Below, piece after piece: positions 24,810-33,977 of a DNA stretch of 64,000 nucleotides (position 1 is the stretch's first letter; each line of letters starts with the position of its first letter). This DNA is from VXPQ01 sp965116435 (GTDB taxonomy: Bacteria; Bacteroidota; Rhodothermia; Rhodothermales; VXPQ01), in the NCBI GenBank assembly GCA_965116435.1, contig OZ220686.1:2480001-2544000 (forward strand), given 5' to 3'. Made by a program: the position numbers and the translations under genes. The notes under the pieces are model-generated. The model was not told the origin of the DNA, made no database searches, and saw only the letters and a program-made list of their open reading frames with translations.

Positions 24810-27313
24810 GCCAGGCGCTGCTTCGACGCCGCGGTGCCTCCTTTCCGCTCGCCGTGTGCTACAGGATAGCGTGGCTGGCTGCGCTGTGTATGGTATGGGG
24901 GTCGGTCTCCGAGGTTGCCGCGCAGGATTGTGTTACTCCTAATGAAAACGGTCAACCGCGTAACCTGGCTATTTGTGGGCCGCCGGACGCAAACGAGGGA
25001 AATTCGGGCACAAGGATCCTTACCTACACGGTGGCAATGTCACGGCAGCGAGGAGCCGGCGGTGTGACTGGTTTTCTCTGTTTCAGCGGCACGGCTAACG
25101 TCAATACGATGGAGAATGGTTGGAGCCCAGACGCGGACTACCGACTGCTATTATCGGACGGAACCCCCTCCAAAAGTTCATGCGCAGGTGTCTTCATTAA
25201 GAGACTTAATAAAAGTATTACCGTAGACATCGAGGTACGGGGCGATGCCGACGGTGAGCCTAACGACACGGTGATCGCAACGTTTACTTTCCTTGGGAGC
25301 TATCCGGATATCACTCTCGTCACATCGACCCATACCCACACGATCCTCAACGACGACGGCACAGCCCTCCCGGAGATATCTATTGCGGAGGGATCGTCTC
25401 CCGTGACGGAGGGCGATTCCGCCAAATTCACGGTGACGGCCAGCCCTGCGCCGACCGCACCCCTGACTGTCAACCTGATCGTAAGCGAGAGCGACGATTT
25501 CGCAAGGTCTGGTGAGACGGGGAGCAGCAAGACGGTTTCCGTGCCCACGTCCGGCTCCGCTACCTACTCTGTCTCCACCGACGACGACAATACCGACGAG
25601 GAGGACGGCAGCGTGACGGTGAACTTGAACAGTGGCACGGGATACACGGTGGGCAACACAAACTCGGCGACGGTGGACGTAAACGACAATGACCTGCCCC
25701 AAGCGAACTTCGTGGCGGCCATGTCCAGCGCCAGTGAGGATGATGCGGGTAGCACGCACGACATTCCGCTGAACCTCACCTCCAAACCGACCGGGAACGT
25801 CACGGTGAACTACACCCTTGACGGCACGGCTACGCTCGGCACGGATTACACTATAAGCGGAGTAACCGGCAACAGCGGCTCAATCGGGGTGCGCGGCAGC
25901 AAGAGGGGTGGGTGGGGACGGACTGCCAAGAGCGGGACGATCACGATCGGGGCTTCCCCCACGGGCTACATTCAGGTCGAGATCATGGACGACAGCGTGG
26001 TGGAAAGCAGCGAGACGGTTATCCTGATGCTGGCCAGCGGGACCGGTTACGACGTCGGCACGACTACAACTACGCACACGCTGACGATTACGGACAACGA
26101 AGCGAGAACGCCCGAAGCGAACTTCGCGGAGTCCACGTCCAGCGAGGCGGAGAGCGTGAGCCCGCGCAACATTACGGTGAACCTCATCCCTGTACCGACC
26201 GGGAACGTCACGGTGAACTACACGCTCTCCGGCACGGCGGTGCGCGGGACGGATTACACCATTAGCGGGGTGAGTAGCAACAGCGGGACGATCACGGTGG
26301 GGACTTCCGGCACGGCGGACATTCCGGTCATGATCACGGACGATAGCGTGGTGGAAGAGAGCGAGACGGTCATCCTGACGCTGAACAGCGGGACCGGCTA
26401 CGACGTCGGCAGCGACAGCACGTACACGCTGACGATCACCAACAATGACACGCCCGAAGCGAACTTCGGGATGTCCGCGTCCAGCGAGCCGGAGAGCGTG
26501 AGCCCGCGCGACATTGCGGTGAACCTCAGCCCTGTACCGATCGTGAACGTCACGGTGAATTACACCCTTTCAGGCACGGCGCTGCGCGGGACGGATTATT
26601 CTATCAGCGGGGTGAGTAGCAACAGCGGGACGATCACGGTGGGGACCTCGGGGACGGCGAATATTCCGGTCGAGATCATGGACGACAGCGCGGTGGAAGA
26701 GAGCGAGACGGTCATCCTGACGCTGAACAGCGGGACCGGCTACGACGTCGGCGACGACAGCACGCACACGCTGACGATCACCAACAATGACACGCCCGAA
26801 GCGAACTTTGCGATGTCCACGTCCAGCGCAGGGGAGGATGCAGGCACGCACACGCACAGCATTGCGGTGAACCTCAGCCCCGTACCGATCGGGGACGTCA
26901 CGGTGAACTACACCCTTTCCGGCGACGCCACGCTCAACACGGATTACACTATAATCGGGCCGGGTAGCAACAGCGGGTCGATCACGGTGGGGACTTCCGG
27001 CACGGCGGACATTCCGGTCGTCATCATCGACGATAGCGTGGTGGAAAGCAGCGAGACGGTTATCCTGACGCTGGGCAGCGGGACCGGTTACGATGTCGGC
27101 GCGACCACAACTACGCACACGCTGACGATTACGGACAACGAAGTGAGAGGTCCGCCCGAAGCGAACTTTGCGGATTCTACGTCCAGCGCAGGGGAGGATG
27201 CAGGCACGCACACGCACAGCATTGCGGTGAACCTCAGCCCCGTACCGATCGGGGACGTCACGGTGAACTACACCCTTTCCGGCACGCCACGCTCAACACG
27301 GATTATTCTATAA
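24806..27313 (+). CDS. Calx-beta repeat surface protein, 5' part of a frameshifted gene
   Basis: The 835-residue frame starts with a clear signal peptide (IAWLAALCMVWGSVSEVAAQ) and continues as an array of Calx-beta domains of about 110 residues. Each has VTVNYTLSGTA, GTDYTISGV, GTITVGTSGTA, DDSVVEESETVILTL and SGTGYDVG; the acidic DDS/EESE residues are the expected Ca2+ ligands. The frame ends early at a one-base deletion near 27284 (GGCACGCC instead of GGCGACGCC in the previous repeat). The domains and the sorting signal of the second part (27502-29592) indicate one original gene of about 1,600 codons, probably a T9SS-exported adhesin or matrix protein. Repeats at 26800-27150 and 27150-27500 are nearly identical. 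Confidence 0.8.
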   Translation: MSQALLRRRGASFPLAVCYRIAWLAALCMVWGSVSEVAAQDCVTPNENGQPRNLAICGPPDANEGNSGTRILTYTVAMSRQRGAGGVTGFLCFSGTANVNTMENGWSPDADYRLLLSDGTPSKSSCAGVFIKRLNKSITVDIEVRGDADGEPNDTVIATFTFLGSYPDITLVTSTHTHTILNDDGTALPEISIAEGSSPVTEGDSAKFTVTASPAPTAPLTVNLIVSESDDFARSGETGSSKTVSVPTSGSATYSVSTDDDNTDEEDGSVTVNLNSGTGYTVGNTNSATVDVNDNDLPQANFVAAMSSASEDDAGSTHDIPLNLTSKPTGNVTVNYTLDGTATLGTDYTISGVTGNSGSIGVRGSKRGGWGRTAKSGTITIGASPTGYIQVEIMDDSVVESSETVILMLASGTGYDVGTTTTTHTLTITDNEARTPEANFAESTSSEAESVSPRNITVNLIPVPTGNVTVNYTLSGTAVRGTDYTISGVSSNSGTITVGTSGTADIPVMITDDSVVEESETVILTLNSGTGYDVGSDSTYTLTITNNDTPEANFGMSASSEPESVSPRDIAVNLSPVPIVNVTVNYTLSGTALRGTDYSISGVSSNSGTITVGTSGTANIPVEIMDDSAVEESETVILTLNSGTGYDVGDDSTHTLTITNNDTPEANFAMSTSSAGEDAGTHTHSIAVNLSPVPIGDVTVNYTLSGDATLNTDYTIIGPGSNSGSITVGTSGTADIPVVIIDDSVVESSETVILTLGSGTGYDVGATTTTHTLTITDNEVRGPPEANFADSTSSAGEDAGTHTHSIAVNLSPVPIGDVTVNYTLSGTPRSTRIIL

Positions 27314-27501
27314 GCGGGCCGGGTAGCAACAGCGGGTCGATCACGGTGGGGACTTCCGGCACGGCGGACATTCCGGTCGTCATCATCGACGATAGCGTGG
27401 TGGAAAGAGCGAGACGGTCATCCTGACGCTGGGCAGCGGGACCGGTTACGATGTCGGCGCGACCACAACTACGCACACGCTGACGATTACGCGACAACGA
27501 A

Positions 27502-29592
27502 GTGACAGGTCCGCCCGAAGCGAACTTTGCGGATTCTACGTCCAGCGCAGCGGAGGATGCAGGCACGCACAACATCGCGGTGAACCTCAGCCATGTACCG
27601 ACCGGGGACGTCACGGTGAACTACACCCTTTCCGGCACGGCGGTGCGCGGGACGGATTATTCTATAAGCGGGGTGGGTAGCAACAGCGGGACGATCACGG
27701 TGGGGACTTCGGGCACGGCGAATATTCCGGTCGTCATCATGGACGACAGCGTGGTGGAAGGGATCGAGACGGTCATCCTGACGCTGGGCAGCGGGACCGG
27801 TTACGATGTCGGTGTGACCACAACTACGCACACGCTGACGATCAGCGACAACGACGTGCCCGAAGCGAACTTTGCGGCGTCCGCGTCCAGCGCGGCGGAG
27901 GATGCGGGCCCGCACAACATCGCGGTGAACCTTAGCCCCGTACCGACCGGGGACGTCACGGTGAACTACACGCTCTCCGGCGACGCTATGCTCGACATGG
28001 ATTATTCTATAAGCGGGGTGAGTAGCAACAGTGGGACGATCACGGTGGGGGCCTCGGGCACAGCGAACATTCCGGTCGTCATCATGGACGACAGCGTGGA
28101 GGAAGACAGCGAGACGGTCATCCTGACGCTGGGCAGCGGGACCGGTTACGACGTGGGCAGCGCCAGCATACACACGCTGACGATCAGCGACAACGACAGG
28201 ACGGGTACGCCGGAGGTGACCATCACCGGCGGGTCGGCGGTGACCGAGGGTGGCGATGCCTCGTTCACCATCTCGTCGAACCCGGCGCCGAGCAGCAGCA
28301 TCACCGTCTCCTACACGGTTTCGCAAAGCGGGGCGTTCTTGGCGTCCGGCCAACTCGGCGACAAGACGCAGAGCGTCTCCGCAGCGAGCACGACCTTTGC
28401 CATCCCCACCGAGGACGACAACCTTGAAGAGGCTGACGGCTCGGTGACGGTTACGCTCACGAACGGTACGGGCTACACCGTTGGCGCGCCGAGCGCAGCG
28501 ACAGTCCATGTGAACGACGGCGATGCGCCCACGGCGTCTACCACGCCCACGGCGTCTACCACGCCCGCGGCGTCCTTTGCTTCGGCGTCGGGTAGCGTGA
28601 GCGAAGGGGCCGGTACGCACAATGTGGCGGTAGGCGTGAACCCTGCGCCGTCCGCGGCCATTACGCTGAACTACAGCGTGGGTGGCACGGCGACGGAAGG
28701 CACAGACTACAGTATTGGCAATTCCGGGACCGTCTCGGTGGCCGCTGGCCAGTCTTCCGTGAACATTCCGGTGGCGATTGCCGACGACAGCGAGGTCGAA
28801 GGCAGCGAGACGGTGATTTTGACGCTTGGGAGCGGGACGGGCTACGACGTGGGCAGCGCCAGCGTGCATATGCTGACCATTACGGACAACGACGGCGGAG
28901 GCGGTACTGTCGGCATAGGCGGGGGTGGAGGCGTAGGCGGTGGGGTAGGCGGTGGCGACGTGGACGTCTCACGGGTTACGCTGTCCGTTTTTCCGAACCC
29001 GGTGCTCGAAGGCGAGGATATGACGGTCACGGTTTCGCTCTCGAGTGTGCCCTTCGGCGACGTAACCGTTCCGCTTGTTTTTGACGAAGGGACCGCCGAA
29101 GAAGGCGACTATGGCGCGCTTGCCTCCCTCGTCATTGACGCGAACGAGCCGAACGCGAAGGGAGTGATCGCCACCGTGGCGGACGACGACCTGGAGGACG
29201 AAACGTTCCTGGTGTCGCTGGGCGCGTTGCCGGCGGGTTTCGCGGCGGGGCCGCAGGCGTCCGTCGAAGTGACCATTGAGGACTATCCGGCCGTGACGTC
29301 GATAGAATCTTTCGGGGACGAGGTCCCGGAGGCGTTTGCGCTGGATCAGAACTATCCGAATCCGTTCAATCCTTCGACGGCGATAGAATACAAGCTTTCC
29401 ACGCCGCAACACGTCCGCCTGGAAGTGTTCGACGCCGCCGGACGCAGCATAGGCGTCCTGGTAGACGGGATGCGCCCGGCGGGAACGCATACCGTACGCT
29501 TTGGCGCGGACGACCTGCCTTCCGGCCTGTATGTATATAGAATACAGGCTGGCAAACAAACGATGGTCAGAAAGATGACCCTCGTTCGATAG
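27502..29592 (+). CDS. Calx-beta repeat surface protein, 3' part of the same gene with T9SS sorting domain
   Basis: The 696-residue frame continues the Calx-beta array without its own signal peptide. Around residues 345-480 it carries a short TPTASTTPAAS linker and a Gly-rich segment. The C-terminal 90 residues are a T9SS type A-like sorting domain (FALDQNYPNPFNPSTAIEY, then VRLEVFDAAGRSIGVLVDG and LPSGLYVYRIQAG). Three single-base indels separate it from the first part: minus one near 27284, minus one near 27405 and plus one near 27490, all within one repeat unit. Either the gene is decayed or the sequence is unreliable in a collapsed repeat. The 49 bases to the next gene suggest an operon. 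Confidence 0.75.
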   Translation: MTGPPEANFADSTSSAAEDAGTHNIAVNLSHVPTGDVTVNYTLSGTAVRGTDYSISGVGSNSGTITVGTSGTANIPVVIMDDSVVEGIETVILTLGSGTGYDVGVTTTTHTLTISDNDVPEANFAASASSAAEDAGPHNIAVNLSPVPTGDVTVNYTLSGDAMLDMDYSISGVSSNSGTITVGASGTANIPVVIMDDSVEEDSETVILTLGSGTGYDVGSASIHTLTISDNDRTGTPEVTITGGSAVTEGGDASFTISSNPAPSSSITVSYTVSQSGAFLASGQLGDKTQSVSAASTTFAIPTEDDNLEEADGSVTVTLTNGTGYTVGAPSAATVHVNDGDAPTASTTPTASTTPAASFASASGSVSEGAGTHNVAVGVNPAPSAAITLNYSVGGTATEGTDYSIGNSGTVSVAAGQSSVNIPVAIADDSEVEGSETVILTLGSGTGYDVGSASVHMLTITDNDGGGGTVGIGGGGGVGGGVGGGDVDVSRVTLSVFPNPVLEGEDMTVTVSLSSVPFGDVTVPLVFDEGTAEEGDYGALASLVIDANEPNAKGVIATVADDDLEDETFLVSLGALPAGFAAGPQASVEVTIEDYPAVTSIESFGDEVPEAFALDQNYPNPFNPSTAIEYKLSTPQHVRLEVFDAAGRSIGVLVDGMRPAGTHTVRFGADDLPSGLYVYRIQAGKQTMVRKMTLVR

Positions 29593-29641
29593 TTCAGGCT
29601 GTCCGGCCTGACTTTTGACAACCAAATCCAGATTCAACCCC

Positions 29642-32419
29642 ATGAAAAACAGCACGTTGTTTGGCTCGTCTGCCGCGCGCTTTGTTTCTCCGACCGCTCT
29701 TTATATACAGTGGGGAGGTGGGCTCCTTTCTCTGATACTGTGCGCCGGCCTGGCAGTGCAGGTCTCTGCGCAAGTAGTTCCAGACATTTCCTTTGACGAC
29801 CGTGATTTTCCTGTGCTTGAGGGGGCCGGCTCGATTGACGTGGATTTAGTTTTTAGCGATCCGCTCACGACAGACATTACGATCCGGTATACCGTGGGCG
29901 GCACAGCGGGCAGTGGGGATTTTTCCATAACCAACTCCGGCTCGCTGGCGGTGCCTTCAAGCGTGAATGCGCCTTCAGCCAGCATAACCATTGATATCAC
30001 GGACGATTCCGTCATAGAAGGCGACGAAACGGTGATTCTGACGCTTAAGCCCGGCACGGGCTATGGCTTGATAGACGGCCTGGATGTGGTCACGATCACG
30101 ATTGAGGATAACGAGCCGACGATTTCCTTGGAAAGGGCCAGCGATAGCGAGATCGAAGGCGACAAAATGATCAAACTGGCGGTACTTTTTGAGCCTCTAC
30201 CTTCCGCAGATATGGAGATCGACTACTCGATAAGCGGTACGGCGACCAAGGGGCGAGACTTTACGGACGACACCGTAGGTTCGGTGGAGGTGGCGGCTGG
30301 CGTCCCAGCCGCATTCATAACGCTTTCAATCCTGGACGACCTGATACCGGAAGGCCCCGAAACGGTGACTGTGAAGCTTGCCTCGGATCCGGCCTACATG
30401 TTAGGCACACCCCGCGTCTACACGCTCACAATCATAGACTCCTCGCCGACCGTGAGCATTACGGCGCGTCAAACAGAGCCTGTTTTGGAAGGGACCCCCG
30501 TCGATTTTGAATTTACGTTCACGCCAGCCCTAACCCGCGACGTTACGGTGAAGCTGACCCTGAGGGACTCCAAGGGGGACTTTCTGGCTGACGAGGACGA
30601 GGGGGGCCTGGAGTACACGTTTGTCAGCGGGATCGTCGATGCCAACCGGATAGTAGACACGAAGTACGACGACATATACGAGGAGAACGGCGAGATCACG
30701 ATGTCTATTAATAGAAGCGGCGCTTATCATGTGAAGAATAGCGCATCGTCGGCTTCCGTGGAGTTTTATTCCGACCAGGTGCCCACTCCGATCGTTTCGT
30801 TCGCTACTACGGCTTCGTCTACCGTGAAGGAGCCGGAGAGTCAATATGGGCTTGGATATGATGCGCCTGGACGTGATCCAGGAAGTAAGACCATTACCTT
30901 GCGCGTGAATGTCGCCCCGGCGCCCACCTCTGATATGCTTTTTTTCTATGACCTTGTCTATGACAATATAGAGGAAAATGACCGTGCAGACGGGAGTGAC
31001 GTTAGACTAAATCTCAGTAGCACGCTCATCCCTGCTGGTCAAACCCATGTGACGATACCGATTGTTGATGTTTTGAGTGACAATCTGGTGGAAAGCGACG
31101 AAAAAGCAATCATCTCGCTCATCGCCGGGGATGCTTACCGTGTGGCCGCAAGAGGTAAGCACACGCTCACGATCAAGGATGACGAGCCGTCGGCTACCTT
31201 TGCTTCTGCTTCGTCTACCGCGGAGGAAGACGCCGGAAAAGTCGAGATAATGGTGCAGTTTGATCTCCAGGCGCCAAGCCCGGTAATGGGGCAAGTGGAT
31301 TGTCCTGACAGCACGGACCCTTTTGGAGATGCTCAAGCGAATAACGCGTATACGGGGGTGCATGGGGGGTATTATATGGATTGCTTCTACATACCCTATA
31401 CCCTGAGCGGTACGGCGGTGCACATGGAGGACTTTACTATTGTAGACGACGTTGACTTTCCGGGGCAAGGCGACATAAGCGACAACTTCGAGCTGGATCC
31501 GGACAGGGCGTATGTCGCAGTGCGGGCAATGCAGGGAGAGATGTTCCGCGGAAACATAGAAGTGCTGATTGCGGACGACGACGACCTGGAACAAGACGAG
31601 ACGTTGATTTTGACGCTTGAGGGCGGCCTGGAGCATCCGGCCAATGGTTTTGATGTGGGACGGCATGGCGTTCATACGCTTACGATCCGGGCAAATGACG
31701 GGGGCACGCCTACGCCGCCTACCACGCCGCCGACTACACCGACCACGCCGGCTACGCCCACCACGCCGCCGACTACGCCCAACGCCCCCACCGTGACGTT
31801 ATCGGCGTCTCCGAACCCGGTGGCCGAGGGGGATTCCGTAACGATCACGATAAGGCCTTCGCAGTTGTTCGTCAGCGACGTAACGGTTCCGCTCGTGTTG
31901 ACGGCGGGCACGGCGGAGGAGGGGGATTACAGCGCGTTGGCCTCCATCGTCATTGAAGGAAACGAACCGGACGGCAGAGGCATGATCGGGACCCTGCTGG
32001 ACGAGGATGAGGAAGACGAGACGTTCACCGTATCCCTGGGCGCGTTGCCGTCCAGCGTGCTGGCGGGAACGTCTGCGTCCGTGGTGGTGACGATTATGGA
32101 TACGGAGGGTGGGGTGGATGTGGTTTCGTCCGAGGCGGATGGGCAGGAGATACCCGATGCGTTTGCGCTGGGCCAGAACTACCCGAACCCGTTCAATCCG
32201 TCTACGGCCATCGAATTCGCGCTTCCCGAAGCGGCGCATGTGGTCCTTGAAGTGTTCGACGCTATCGGGCGCAGCGCGGGACTGCTTGTAGACGGTATGC
32301 GCCCGGCGGGAATGCATACCGTTCGTTTCGACGCCAGGGACTTGCCCTCTGGTCTGTACGTCTATCGCTTGCAGGCGGGAGGGCAAGCACAAACAAAAAC
32401 CATGCTTCTTGCCAGATAA
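29642..32419 (+). CDS. Calx-beta repeat surface protein with T9SS sorting domain
   Basis: The 925-residue protein from ATG 29642 has a signal peptide (LLSLILCAGLAVQVSA) and about five diverged Calx-beta domains (GDETVILTLKPGTGYG, GPETVTVKLASDPAYM, LEQDETLILTLEGG). A Thr/Pro linker of TPTTPPTT type (about 690-720) follows, then another beta domain (VTLSASPNPVAEGDSVTI) and a C-terminal sorting domain (FALGQNYPNPFNPSTAIEF to LPSGLYVYRLQAG). Unlike its neighbours it is intact, and its repeats differ from one another, so it is an older paralogue. An in-frame TTG at 29615 exists, but the ATG gives the better leader. Likely role: calcium-stabilised surface adhesion or matrix protein. Confidence 0.85.
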   Translation: MKNSTLFGSSAARFVSPTALYIQWGGGLLSLILCAGLAVQVSAQVVPDISFDDRDFPVLEGAGSIDVDLVFSDPLTTDITIRYTVGGTAGSGDFSITNSGSLAVPSSVNAPSASITIDITDDSVIEGDETVILTLKPGTGYGLIDGLDVVTITIEDNEPTISLERASDSEIEGDKMIKLAVLFEPLPSADMEIDYSISGTATKGRDFTDDTVGSVEVAAGVPAAFITLSILDDLIPEGPETVTVKLASDPAYMLGTPRVYTLTIIDSSPTVSITARQTEPVLEGTPVDFEFTFTPALTRDVTVKLTLRDSKGDFLADEDEGGLEYTFVSGIVDANRIVDTKYDDIYEENGEITMSINRSGAYHVKNSASSASVEFYSDQVPTPIVSFATTASSTVKEPESQYGLGYDAPGRDPGSKTITLRVNVAPAPTSDMLFFYDLVYDNIEENDRADGSDVRLNLSSTLIPAGQTHVTIPIVDVLSDNLVESDEKAIISLIAGDAYRVAARGKHTLTIKDDEPSATFASASSTAEEDAGKVEIMVQFDLQAPSPVMGQVDCPDSTDPFGDAQANNAYTGVHGGYYMDCFYIPYTLSGTAVHMEDFTIVDDVDFPGQGDISDNFELDPDRAYVAVRAMQGEMFRGNIEVLIADDDDLEQDETLILTLEGGLEHPANGFDVGRHGVHTLTIRANDGGTPTPPTTPPTTPTTPATPTTPPTTPNAPTVTLSASPNPVAEGDSVTITIRPSQLFVSDVTVPLVLTAGTAEEGDYSALASIVIEGNEPDGRGMIGTLLDEDEEDETFTVSLGALPSSVLAGTSASVVVTIMDTEGGVDVVSSEADGQEIPDAFALGQNYPNPFNPSTAIEFALPEAAHVVLEVFDAIGRSAGLLVDGMRPAGMHTVRFDARDLPSGLYVYRLQAGGQAQTKTMLLAR

Positions 32420-32717
32420 ATCCTGTCAAAAGAGTAGTTTCAATCCATGGTCAAAATTCCCGTTGGGCAGGACTCGCGAGGGGGAATCCCGTCGAGTGTC
32501 AAGGTTCCTTGGGAGGGTGGTTTCCCCGTGCCGCCCGCCGTTTTTGAACGGACGATTATTCGATAATACAGTGATTTTTGATGTGGGGAGGGGGCGTTTT
32601 CTGGCCCGGGGACATTCCGGAAAACGTCAGAAAAAGCACGGGCAGGGCCGCTGGGGCAACCGGGTATCCGCTTCCGCCAGGCCTATCGGGGCAACGGGTT
32701 ATCCACTTCCGCCCAAC
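32420..32717. other. Gap between convergent Calx-beta genes, holding the second structured repeat
   Basis: No gene is supported. The structured repeat occupies 32439-32592. After it, an imperfect direct repeat (GGGGCAACCGGGTATCC then GGGGCAACGGGTTATCC, each followed by CTTCCGCC) covers about 32652-32715. No clear terminator is visible for either convergent gene. Confidence 0.55.
32439..32592. repeat. Structured intergenic repeat, copy 2
   Basis: Direct copy of 24413-24570 with about 80 percent identity by eye. The first stem is unchanged. The second stem has C-to-T and A-to-G changes that preserve pairing as G-U; the third stem is weaker. Together the two copies bracket the 24.6-32.4 kb block that holds the two plus-strand Calx-beta genes. 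Confidence 0.65.
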
Positions 32718-33977
32718 CTACCGTAGCAGCGTCATTTTCCGTGTGCGCGTTTCTCCGTTCGCTTGGAGTCGATAGACGTACAGGCCCGAGGGCAGGTTGT
32801 CCGCGCCGAAGCGTACCGTATGCGTTCCCGCCGGGCGCATCCCGTCTACAAGGACGCCTACGCTGCGCCCGGTGGCGTCGAACACCTCCAGGCGGACGTG
32901 TTGCGGGGCGGGGAGCTCGTATTCTATCGCTGTCGAGGGGTTGAACGGGTTCGGATAGTTCTGCCCCAGCGCAAACGCCTCTGGTATCTCTTCTCCGGGA
33001 GATTCTATTGACGTTACGTTTTCGTCTTCCGAGATGATTACGTCCACAGACGCGGGCGTCCCTCTCGAAAAGCCAGCGGGCAGGGCTCCGAACGTTACCG
33101 TGAACGTTTCGTCCTCCATGTCGTCGTCCTTCGTCGTGAGTATCCAATCCGTTCCGAAGGGTTCGTTTGCGTCAATGGCGATGGTTGCGAGGGCCACATA
33201 GTCGCCTGCTTCGGCGTCGTCTGTGGTGAAAACCAGCGGCAAGGTCACCACGCTGGGTACGGTATGCGCCAGTTCGGCGTGGATGGTGGCTCTTCGGCCT
33301 TCGTAGATGGGGTTCGGATACACGGCCAGCGTAATCTGGGTCGGGTCACTCCCGCCACCCGGGTTTCCACCGCCTGGGTTTCCGCCGCCACCGGGGTCCG
33401 TCGAATCATCGTCGTCGTTCACCGTCACGGTGGCCGCGTTGGCGCTGCCCACCGTGTAGCCATTGCCGTTGTTCAGCGTTACCGTCACCGAGCCATTGGC
33501 CTCATCAAGGTTATCGTCCTCGGTGGGGATGGCGACGGTCGTGCTGGCTGCGGAGATGCTCTGCGTCTTGTCGCCAAGTTGGCCGGACGCCACGAACGCC
33601 CCGCTTTGCGAGACCGTGTAGGAGACCGTGATGCTGTTACCCGGCGCAGGGTTCGACGAAATGACGAACGAAGCGTCGCCGCCCTCGGTCACCGCCGACC
33701 CACCGGTGATGGTGAGCTCCGGCGTCGCTGTAGCCCGGTCGTTGTCCGTAATCGTCAGCGTGTGCATATCTCTCGTCGTACCCACATTGTAGCCCGTGCC
33801 ACTGTCCAGCGTCAAAATAACCGTCTCGCTGCCTTCCACCACGCTGTCGTCCGTGATGGCGACCGGAATGCTCGCCGTGCCCGAAGTCCCAACGGTGATT
33901 GAGCCGCTATTACTACTCACCCCGTTGATAGAATAATCCGTCCCGCGCGCGGCGCCTCCGGAAAGCGTGTAATTCAC
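32718..33977 (-). CDS. Calx-beta surface protein (inverted paralogue), 3' part with T9SS sorting domain
   Basis: The 419-residue frame starts mid-domain (MNYTLSGGAARGTDYSI) and has no leader, so it is the downstream part of a frameshifted gene. It contains the rest of one Calx-beta domain, a second (SITVSYTVSQSGAFVASG), a Gly/Asn linker (DPGGGGNPGGGNPGGG) and a further beta domain. A sorting domain (FALGQNYPNPFNPSTAIEY to LPSGLYVYRLQAN) closes it and is nearly identical to that of the 27502 frame. One base missing near 33990 (CCCAAGTGGG versus CCGACCGGG in paralogues) explains the break. Confidence 0.78.
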   Translation of the reverse strand: MNYTLSGGAARGTDYSINGVSSNSGSITVGTSGTASIPVAITDDSVVEGSETVILTLDSGTGYNVGTTRDMHTLTITDNDRATATPELTITGGSAVTEGGDASFVISSNPAPGNSITVSYTVSQSGAFVASGQLGDKTQSISAASTTVAIPTEDDNLDEANGSVTVTLNNGNGYTVGSANAATVTVNDDDDSTDPGGGGNPGGGNPGGGSDPTQITLAVYPNPIYEGRRATIHAELAHTVPSVVTLPLVFTTDDAEAGDYVALATIAIDANEPFGTDWILTTKDDDMEDETFTVTFGALPAGFSRGTPASVDVIISEDENVTSIESPGEEIPEAFALGQNYPNPFNPSTAIEYELPAPQHVRLEVFDATGRSVGVLVDGMRPAGTHTVRFGADNLPSGLYVYRLQANGETRTRKMTLLR

